21,237 nucleotides of DNA from DATJUF01 sp035502655 (lineage in GTDB: Bacteria; Desulfobacterota; Binatia; Binatales; Binataceae): the NCBI GenBank assembly GCA_035502655.1, contig DATJUF010000293.1, positions 1-21,237 of the forward strand, written 5' to 3'. The position numbers were made by a program, and so were the translations under genes. This document shows positions 13,346 through 20,388 of the stretch, piece after piece (the first letter of the stretch is position 1; each line of letters starts with the position of its first letter). Below the pieces are notes generated by a model. It saw only the letters and a list, made by a program, of their open reading frames with translations, made no database searches and was not told the origin of the DNA.

Positions 13346-15079
13346 TTAATCGAGCCGCGCTCGCCGTTGGGCAAAGGCGTAGAGGGGCCGCCATAGCAGC
13401 CGGTTCATCGCGATCACGAACACCGACATGACCGCGACGCCAAGGGCTATCCGTGGGTAATCGCCCGCGTCGGTCATCTGAGCAATGTAAGAGCCAAGTC
13501 CTGACCCGTTGAGTTTGGCCGGTCCCCAACTGACGGCCTCCGAGACAATGCTGGCGTTCCAGGCGCCGCCGGAAGCCGTAATTGCGCCGGTCACATAGTA
13601 GGGAAAAATACCGGGCAGCATAACCTGCCGCCACCAGCGCCAGCCGCGAATTCGAAAGCTCGCAGCCGCTTCTCTGAAATCGCTCGGAAAAGCACTGGCG
13701 CCTGCAATGACATTGAAGAGGATGTACCATTGCGTTCCAAGGATCATCAGCGGGCTAAGCCAGATTTTGGGAGCAAGGGCAAACTTGACGATCAGGAAGA
13801 CCGCGACTGGATAGAGCAGATTGGCTGGAAACGCTGCCAGAAACTGCGCAACCGGCTGGACCTTCTCCGCAAGTTTCGGCCGCAGCCCGACCGCTACTCC
13901 GATCGGAACCCAGACGATAGTCGCAAGTGCAATCAGGATCACGACCCGCAGCAGAGTAAGCAGCCCATTGCTTGTAGCAATAGTAACGTCGTCCCAAGAT
14001 AGTATAGGTGCGGCCAATTCCACGAGCTTCCACCCCACATACACGAGGGCGGCAAAAAGAAAGCTGTACCAGGCGGCATCCGCTAAGTGGCGCGACAGCC
14101 CGAAGGTTAGCCATCGAGGTTTACGCGGAAGAGCAAGACGGGCACGCGAAGCGCTTTGCAAGGCTTGCCCAATCGGTTCGCCCAGGATTCTTAGGGCACC
14201 CGCTCCGCGAAACAAGTTGAGCACCCAGCTTCGCGGTACGACCTGAGCGGCGGTTTGTTCGAAGCGGAATTTTTCGGCCCAGACTACCAGAGGTCGGAAG
14301 AGCAGTTGATCGTAAATGATGATTGTGATGGTCATCGCGACAATCGCCCAGCCGACGGCCGCAAGGTCGCGTTGCTGAATCGCAAGCGCTACGTAGGAGC
14401 CGATTCCTGGAAGAGCAATCTGGATATTGCCGACTGAGATGGCCTCAGAAGCGACGACGAAGAACCAGCCGCCGGACATTGACATCATCATATTCCAGAC
14501 TAGTCCCGGCATGGCGAATGGTACCTCCAATCGCCAAAACCGTTGCCAGCCTGAAAAACGGAAGCTGCGGCTCGCTTCCTCGAGGTCTATCGGAATCGCG
14601 ATAAGTGACTGATAGAAACTGAAGGCCATGTTCCAGGCTTGCGCTGTAAAGATCGCGAAGATTGCAGCCAGTTCCGGCCCCAGCCAAGTCCCACGAAACA
14701 ACGAGACGAAAAATACGACTGTAAAAGAGAGATAACCCAGCACTGGCACCGATTGCAGGACGTCCAGCAGCGGTATCAGCACGATTTCGGCCCGCCGGCT
14801 CTTGGCTGCCGGCGTAGCGTAGATAAACGTGAAGAGCAGCGAGGCAACTAGCGCCGCCAGCATGCGCATGGTCGTGCGGAGGGCGTAGGCCGGCAGAACC
14901 GCCGGTGACAGTGAAATCGCCGGTTGCCGCGTCATAACGAACGGCGAGAGCATCTGGCGCGCACCGGATCCGAGCACGATGATTACCGCCAGCACCAGCA
15001 ATGTGGCAACGGCGTCGCGCCACGATGGAACGCGTTGGCGCCACGATCGGCCTATCAGGATCTCGGCGTGCTGTTCCAC
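13346..15079 (-). CDS. ABC transporter permease with two fused membrane domains, NitT/TauT type
   Basis: 577 residues made of two tandem BPD_transp_1-type permease domains (about 20-270 and 320-577), each with about five to six hydrophobic segments. Each has its own EAA coupling loop: EEASRSFRFSGWQRFWRLEV in the first half and REAAASFRIRGWRWWRQVML in the second. The halves differ clearly in sequence, so the fusion or duplication is old. One polypeptide could form the whole pore of an inner-membrane ABC transporter with the ATPase encoded just downstream. No periplasmic binding protein is in the window. The start is GTG at 15079, with GGAAG about 12 bases upstream, inside one arm of an inverted repeat (15081-15149). 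The pyruvate kinase gene lies 144 bases upstream on the same strand. Import is assumed from the family, and the direction is not proved. Confidence 0.9.
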   Translation of the reverse strand: MEQHAEILIGRSWRQRVPSWRDAVATLLVLAVIIVLGSGARQMLSPFVMTRQPAISLSPAVLPAYALRTTMRMLAALVASLLFTFIYATPAAKSRRAEIVLIPLLDVLQSVPVLGYLSFTVVFFVSLFRGTWLGPELAAIFAIFTAQAWNMAFSFYQSLIAIPIDLEEASRSFRFSGWQRFWRLEVPFAMPGLVWNMMMSMSGGWFFVVASEAISVGNIQIALPGIGSYVALAIQQRDLAAVGWAIVAMTITIIIYDQLLFRPLVVWAEKFRFEQTAAQVVPRSWVLNLFRGAGALRILGEPIGQALQSASRARLALPRKPRWLTFGLSRHLADAAWYSFLFAALVYVGWKLVELAAPILSWDDVTIATSNGLLTLLRVVILIALATIVWVPIGVAVGLRPKLAEKVQPVAQFLAAFPANLLYPVAVFLIVKFALAPKIWLSPLMILGTQWYILFNVIAGASAFPSDFREAAASFRIRGWRWWRQVMLPGIFPYYVTGAITASGGAWNASIVSEAVSWGPAKLNGSGLGSYIAQMTDAGDYPRIALGVAVMSVFVIAMNRLLWRPLYAFAQRRARLD

Positions 15080-15080
15080 G

Positions 15081-15149
15081 CTGACTTATCTTCCGACATT
15101 CGCCAGGCAATGATCTTTGCGTTGTATAAGTGAACAAATCGGAAGTCAG
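15081..15149 (-). promoter_or_regulatory. Inverted repeat covering the permease ribosome binding site
   Basis: On the minus strand CTGACTTCCGA (15149-15139) can pair with TCGGAAGATAAGTCAG (15096-15081), an 11-pair stem with a 5-base bulge across about 42 bases. The right arm contains the GGAAG that would serve as Shine-Dalgarno for the GTG at 15079. It may restrain translation of the permease, act as an operator, or help end the pyruvate kinase transcript. Confidence 0.35.
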
Positions 15150-15223
15150 GACTAGTATGGCAGGTGGATATTCGCAATCCCTGCAAACCCATATGCCCCG
15201 CCCCAAACAAACAGGCGCAGTCG

Positions 15224-17092
15224 CTACCACCGCTGAAGCTGCCGGAGCAATGCGCTTTTCTTGACCTGGTGACCCTGCATTCGCTGCAGGATATCATCCA
15301 GGGCTTCGAGCGCTTCTCGCAAAGGAGGCCCCTTGTTGAGCATTACGCATTCTGCGCGCTCGCCCATGGCGGCATCGGTAATTTCAGCGCGGGACGGCAG
15401 TCCCTTTTTGGCCAGATTTTCCAATACCTGGGTAGCCCAGACCACCGGCATGTGGGCGGCCTCGCATAACCACAGGATCTCTTCTTGAATCTCAGCCATC
15501 CGTTCAAAACCGCATTCCACCGCCAAGTCGCCGCGCGCGATCATCACGCCTGCCGCCCCTCGGTGCATCGCGGCTAGCACCAGCAACGGGAGATTGTCGA
15601 AAGCTTTGCGCGTTTCGGTTTTGAGTAGGAGGCCTATATCAACGCGGCCAAGCCGCACCAAATGGGCCTCCAACGCTTCCACGTCAGCAGGCGTGCGCAC
15701 GAAAGACATCCCAACGATATCAGCGTGCTTCGCGATAACTTGTAGATCTTCGAGGTCTTTCGGCGTGAGCGAGTCAATACTCAGATTGCTATCGGGCAGG
15801 TTGATCCCTTTGTTCTGGCGCAGCTTGCTGCCATCGATGCTCGCATGCGTAATCTCGATGTATGCTTTGGAATCGTTAACACTCTTGATAACGCCACCGA
15901 TTTTACCGTCGTCGAACCACACGCGCTCGCCGGCTTTGATATCCTTGAGGATCTCTGGAATGGTGCAGTTTATTGTCGCCGGAAGAAGTACAGTTCCGTC
16001 ATCGGCTAGTTCCGGACCTCTGCCGAGCGACACTTTATCCGAAAGGATTATGGTTTCGCCCTTTTTCAGAACGATGGGTTGCTCAATCGCAGGCAGCCTT
16101 CCGATGCACAGGACTCCTTCGGACCTACCCTTGCAGCGCAACTCCATCCCTGACGCCAGATACGAAGTTCGGCCGCATTCGGCGATAGCCATCTCGCGGG
16201 TGCTTTCAGTCACAATCATTCGCCGGTGGGATCCTCGCGCATCGGTAAGCTCGAGTTGGTCTCCCGCGGTGAGCAAACCGAGATCACCGCTGGCAACCGG
16301 AATGAATACGTGCTTTGACTGTTGAGTAAGCCCGCGCATGCTCGCTTCCGGAACGAGGCTGATTCGCGCAGGTTCAAGCACTATTCCAGCCGCATTGCGC
16401 AAGGGTCGCACCTTGATCACCTCGGGCCCCGGCACCATCGGTCCAACCCGTAGCTTCGGACCGGCAATATCCATTAAGAGCCGGCATTCTTTGCCGAGTT
16501 CATACATGGCGTGCTTCAGATGCTCGGCCATCGCCGACCAGGCCTCACGGTCGTCATATGAGCAATTGATGCGCATGCAATTCATGCCGCGTGCGAGCAG
16601 ATCGCGGACCAGCTGATAGTCTGACGCCGCTTCCGAAGGCATCGTCACCATGATCCTCACGGGCCGGTTGTCCGGACAGTTACCGAGCAGAGTCTCCGTG
16701 TGCTCGCGCAGAAGCTCGATGCCCTCAAGAAAATCAAGTCCGCTAGGCGATGCCTGCTGCGGTTCGCCAGCTAAGCCGTGCACCGCCGCTAGCACTGCGT
16801 CCAGCGTCGCCATCACGTGAGCTTCCGCTCGTCCCAATGAGGAGAGTCCTAGCTGAGCCAGCTCTTTCTGCAAAGGCCGGATGTCGCGATGGCGTAGCGC
16901 GACATAATGTGCGAGGTTGCGGGCGCTTTTTTGGAAAGTTGGGTGAATGCGGTCAAGCCCGCTCGCAACAGCCGTTTCCGCCTCGGCAAGTGCTTGCTTG
17001 ATCTCGCTTAAGCGCTTGATCAGGTCGTCAAGTTTTGCGGCTTGAAGAGTCGATGGCGATGTCACTACTTTACTGCCAAATCCACAGAGCAA
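15224..17092 (-). CDS. pyk: Atypical pyruvate kinase with N-terminal extension and no C-terminal domain
   Basis: Up to 622 residues, against about 470-480 for common bacterial pyruvate kinases. Residues 1-140 are a helical extension with no known domain. The barrel begins at RIMVTMPSEA (146) and shows variants of family motifs: MRINCSYDD for MRxNFSHG, MDIAGPKLRVG (207-217) for DTKGPExR, KGINLPDS (428-435), KTE (491-493) carrying the catalytic lysine, IARGDLAVE (518-526) and VWATQVLENL for TATQMLESM. The B domain region (about 215-425) is roughly twice the usual size. The sequence stops about 35 residues after VMLNKGP, so the C-terminal allosteric domain is missing. It should convert PEP and ADP to pyruvate and ATP, probably without the usual effector control, but many substitutions leave activity unproved. 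The start is TTG at 17092 or GTG at 17065; the second omits nine residues. It is divergent from phosphoketolase. Confidence 0.85.
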   Translation of the reverse strand: MLCGFGSKVVTSPSTLQAAKLDDLIKRLSEIKQALAEAETAVASGLDRIHPTFQKSARNLAHYVALRHRDIRPLQKELAQLGLSSLGRAEAHVMATLDAVLAAVHGLAGEPQQASPSGLDFLEGIELLREHTETLLGNCPDNRPVRIMVTMPSEAASDYQLVRDLLARGMNCMRINCSYDDREAWSAMAEHLKHAMYELGKECRLLMDIAGPKLRVGPMVPGPEVIKVRPLRNAAGIVLEPARISLVPEASMRGLTQQSKHVFIPVASGDLGLLTAGDQLELTDARGSHRRMIVTESTREMAIAECGRTSYLASGMELRCKGRSEGVLCIGRLPAIEQPIVLKKGETIILSDKVSLGRGPELADDGTVLLPATINCTIPEILKDIKAGERVWFDDGKIGGVIKSVNDSKAYIEITHASIDGSKLRQNKGINLPDSNLSIDSLTPKDLEDLQVIAKHADIVGMSFVRTPADVEALEAHLVRLGRVDIGLLLKTETRKAFDNLPLLVLAAMHRGAAGVMIARGDLAVECGFERMAEIQEEILWLCEAAHMPVVWATQVLENLAKKGLPSRAEITDAAMGERAECVMLNKGPPLREALEALDDILQRMQGHQVKKSALLRQLQRW

Positions 17093-17771
17093 ATTCTTAG
17101 CACATCATGTGATCAGCTCACATTACGGGTTCATTGACAACGCCGGCTAACAATCGGCTAATTCGTTTTCCTAAAGCAGGCACGACGACAGCGCCTACGA
17201 ATGAAAAGAGCAGAGTTTTGAGCATGCTCAGAGTCATCAGCGAAGATGCGGGTTCCATAATCATGAGGAAAACGGACGCGAGGGGTTGGTCACAGTCCCT
17301 AAAGAAATCCCGGTAGCAGCGAAGGCGGAGCGGGTAGAAATCACCAAGGAAGCATTTGCCGGCGAGGCCGCAGCGATCGTCTTTGCAGCATGTCTAAGAC
17401 ACACTGGACCCTGAACGAAGCAGTGGTTGCTCGTGAGCCCTTCCTGATGGAGTTTACGACCTTCGCGTGGCCTCCCGCCGGATGCACGCAGCGCTATCTG
17501 CTTTTCATCAAATTATGTCCGCGTCTCGCTCCTCATGACTGAAGCGCGAGATAAACTGGTTCACAGTAGCCTCGGAATGGCGCGAGACTGGAACGTTTTT
17601 CTTGTAGAATTGATCTTCCCATTTGAAGCCGCGGCCCGCAGATGCCGGGGCCAAATTACGCGCAATAGATTTGAGCCGTCGCAAATAAGTTTCGGGGAAA
17701 CCTCGTCTCAGGTGAGGCACGGATGTCCCACCCGTCCAAGCCCGGCCGGCCAGAATGGTTCGCTAATTGGC
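17093..17771. other. Long intergenic region between pyruvate kinase and phosphoketolase
   Basis: About 680 bases with no recognisable gene. Short frames exist: a 50-codon plus frame from the ATG at 17390 (MSKTHWTLNEAVVAREPFL...) to 17542, a plus frame ending near 17410 (VPKEIPVAAKAERVEITKEAF...), and a 70-codon minus frame from a GTG at 17720. None has a ribosome binding site or a family match I can see. The region may hold decayed coding sequence or regulatory DNA. TCTCGC and GCGAGA arms around 17523-17551 and GCCGCGGC near 17629 are inverted repeats upstream of the sigma54 site and could be activator sites. Confidence 0.4.
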
Positions 17772-17787
17772 TGGCACGCATTCTGCT
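17772..17787 (+). promoter_or_regulatory. Candidate sigma54 (-24/-12) promoter for phosphoketolase
   Basis: TGGCACGCATTCTGCT matches TGGCACG-N4-TTGCW with one mismatch (CTGC for TTGC), and GG and GC are 12 bases apart. The predicted start site is near 17798. The site lies inside the longest possible phosphoketolase frame (TTG at 17767), so translation must begin further on, at 17827, 17848 or 17872. Confidence 0.75.
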
Positions 17788-17871
17788 CGCGTTCGTCCCA
17801 GCGATATTAATGATGTTAAATTGAGAATGTTAAACAAGCAGCTAGTCATGTTTCCTGAAAGGTTTCCGGCC

Positions 17872-20316
17872 ATGAGCAAACTCGCCCAAACGTCTCAGAC
17901 CGACCACATTGACGAAAGGCTCTCAGCCTACGGTGAAGCTCGATCAACTATAAAAGGAGCTCCGCTCAATCCTGAGGAATTGCGCAAGACCGACGCTTAT
18001 TGGCGCGCCAGCCTCTATTTGTCTCTGGGCATGCTCTACCTGAAAGAAAATCCCTTGCTACGCGAGCCTCTGACTATTGAACAAACCAAGCCGCGGCTAT
18101 TGGGACATTGGGGTTCGGACCCCGGCCAAAGCTTTACTTACATTCACTTCAACCGGTTGATCAACAAATACGATCTTAACGCGATTTTCATCTCTGGGCC
18201 GGGCCACGGGGCACCTGCCGTGTTATCCAATGCATATCTCGAGGGAACCTACTCTGAAGTCTATCCGGACAGGAGCGAAGATCTCGCCGGAATGCAGCGT
18301 TTTTTTAAGCAGTTTAGCTTCCCCGGCGGAATCGGCAGTCACGCGACCCCTGAAACTCCAGGTAGTATCCATGAGGGGGGCGAGCTTGGATACTCTGTTT
18401 CGCACGCTTACGGAACAGTATTCGACCATCCAGACCTAATCACGGTAGTCATGGTGGGTGACGGTGAGGCCGAGACCGGACCACTCGCAACGAGCTGGCA
18501 CAGCAATAAATTTCTGAATCCGATAACAGACGGTGCAGTGCTGCCGATCCTTCACCTCAATGGCTACAAAATTAACAACCCAACGATCCTGGCCCGTATC
18601 AGTCACGAGGAACTCGAGGCTCTGTTCGTCGGGTATGGCTATACGCCATATTTCGTCGAAGGCAGTGACCCAATGACTATGCATCAGGCAATGGCCGCTA
18701 CGCTTGAGCAGTGCGTCATGGAGATCCGGAATGTTCAGGATGAGACGCGAAAGACCGGAATAGCGACGCGCCCGCGCTGGCCAATGATCATCTTGCGCAG
18801 TCCGAAAGGCTGGACCGCTCCGCGGCAAGTCGAAGGACATTATCTCGAGGGTTTCTGGCGGGCGCATCAGATCCCAATCACAGACATCGCGACGAACCCG
18901 ACCCATTTGAAGATCCTTGAGAACTGGATGCGCAGTTACAAGCCGGAGGAGCTGTTTGATGAGACGGGCCGCCTCATCCCGGAATTGAAAGCTCTAGCTC
19001 CCAAAGGCAATCGGCGCATGAGTGCCAACCCGATCGCCAACGGTGGCCTGGTTCGGAAGGCCCTGAATATGCCCGATTTCAAAAACTCAGCGATTGTGGT
19101 CACAGAACCAGGTGTGACTCGTACAGGAAATGTTCCGGCGCTTGGCAATTTCCTGCGCGAAGTTATGCGGCTGAACATGGACCGTTTTCGTGTCTTTGGA
19201 CCGGATGAAACTCAATCCAACCGCCTCGAAGCGATCTATGAAATTACCAAGAAAGTCTGGATAGCCGAGTACTTCCCAGAAGATAGCGATGGCGGCGAAC
19301 TGGCTCCCGGCGGACGCGTGATGGAGATGCTGAGCGAGCATTCGGTCGAAGGATGGCTCGAGGGCTATATCCTGAGCGGCCGGCACGGCCTCTTAAACAG
19401 TTACGAACCATTCATCCATGTTATCGACTCGATGTTCAACCAACACGCCAAATGGTTGGAGAAATGCAATGGCATTACGTGGCGGGCCGATGTGTCGTCA
19501 CTAAATCTCCTAATTACCGCACTGGTCTGGCGACAGGATCACAATGGCTTCACGCACGAAGATCCAGGCTTTCTCGACGTAGTCGCCAATAAAAGTCCAA
19601 ATATAGTCCGCATCTACTTGCCGCCCGATGCCAATTCCCTGCTCTCGGTGGCCGACCATTGCTTAAGGAGCGTCAACTACGCGAACGTTATCGTAGCGGA
19701 TAAGCAGGTTCATCTGCAGTACTTGGATATGGAGGCAGCGATCGAGCACTGCACGAAGGGCGCGGGCATTTGGGATTGGGCGAGTAATGACCAAGGTGCG
19801 GAGCCCGACGTGGTCATGGCGAGTTGCGGTGATGTCCCAACTATGGAGTCTTTAGCGGCCACAGCCCTCCTCCGGGAACATCTTCCCAGCGTGAAGGTGC
19901 GGTTTGTGAACGTGGTCGATCTCTTCAGGCTCGTACCCAATAGTGAGCACCCGCACGGCATGACTGATCGGGAGTTTGAGGCCATCTTCACCCCCGATAA
20001 GCCGGTTATATTCAACTTCCATTCGTATCCATGGTTGATTCACCGGCTCACTTATCGCCGGCCCGGGCAACACAACATTCATGTACGCGGTTACAAGGAG
20101 AAAGGTAACATCAACACCCCCATGGAATTGGCCATTCAAAATCAAGCCGATCGTTTTAGTCTGGCGATTGACGCCATTGACCGGATGCCTCGTTTTCGTG
20201 TGCCCGCAGCGGGCATCCGCGAAGCCATGCTCAATCAGCAGATAGCGGCTAGAGGCCATGCCCACGAATTCGGTATCGATGCTAAAGAGATCACAGATTG
20301 GCAGTGGCCATTCTGA
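17872..20316 (+). CDS. xfp: Xylulose-5-phosphate/fructose-6-phosphate phosphoketolase
   Basis: 814 residues, the usual length for this thiamine-diphosphate enzyme, which splits xylulose-5-P (and often fructose-6-P) with phosphate into acetyl phosphate and glyceraldehyde-3-P or erythrose-4-P. Diagnostic segments are GHWGSDPGQSFTYIHFNRLI (from residue 78), SGPGHGAPA (from 108), the TPP-magnesium motif GDGEAETGPLATSWHSNKFL (from 196) and LNGYKINNPTILARI. The C-terminal domain (SCGDVPTMESLAATALLRE onwards) is complete. The ATG at 17872 starts the normal N-terminus (MSKLAQTSQ) and has GAAAGG upstream. ATGs at 17827 and 17848 are less likely. It is divergent from pyruvate kinase, with its own sigma54 site about 75 bases before the start. 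No acetate kinase or phosphotransacetylase is in the window to use the acetyl phosphate. Confidence 0.96.
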   Translation: MSKLAQTSQTDHIDERLSAYGEARSTIKGAPLNPEELRKTDAYWRASLYLSLGMLYLKENPLLREPLTIEQTKPRLLGHWGSDPGQSFTYIHFNRLINKYDLNAIFISGPGHGAPAVLSNAYLEGTYSEVYPDRSEDLAGMQRFFKQFSFPGGIGSHATPETPGSIHEGGELGYSVSHAYGTVFDHPDLITVVMVGDGEAETGPLATSWHSNKFLNPITDGAVLPILHLNGYKINNPTILARISHEELEALFVGYGYTPYFVEGSDPMTMHQAMAATLEQCVMEIRNVQDETRKTGIATRPRWPMIILRSPKGWTAPRQVEGHYLEGFWRAHQIPITDIATNPTHLKILENWMRSYKPEELFDETGRLIPELKALAPKGNRRMSANPIANGGLVRKALNMPDFKNSAIVVTEPGVTRTGNVPALGNFLREVMRLNMDRFRVFGPDETQSNRLEAIYEITKKVWIAEYFPEDSDGGELAPGGRVMEMLSEHSVEGWLEGYILSGRHGLLNSYEPFIHVIDSMFNQHAKWLEKCNGITWRADVSSLNLLITALVWRQDHNGFTHEDPGFLDVVANKSPNIVRIYLPPDANSLLSVADHCLRSVNYANVIVADKQVHLQYLDMEAAIEHCTKGAGIWDWASNDQGAEPDVVMASCGDVPTMESLAATALLREHLPSVKVRFVNVVDLFRLVPNSEHPHGMTDREFEAIFTPDKPVIFNFHSYPWLIHRLTYRRPGQHNIHVRGYKEKGNINTPMELAIQNQADRFSLAIDAIDRMPRFRVPAAGIREAMLNQQIAARGHAHEFGIDAKEITDWQWPF

Positions 20317-20388
20317 CGATAGTCCATTGATCGCGAGTTGATTAGTATGGGCCACCCGGGCGAAGGCGCGGCTTTGTGGGATTGTCCT

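Noticed and set aside
13086..13730. 214-codon minus-strand frame across the permease and ATPase junction
   Set aside because: It is a shadow frame of two clear ABC genes.
14445..15230. 261-codon minus-strand frame overlapping the permease gene
   Set aside because: It lacks membrane segments and motifs. The overlapping 577-residue permease frame explains the sequence.
17177..17193. AGGCACGACGACAGCG as a further sigma54 site
   Set aside because: The first base and two bases of the -12 box are wrong, and the nearest plus-strand gene is almost 700 bases away.
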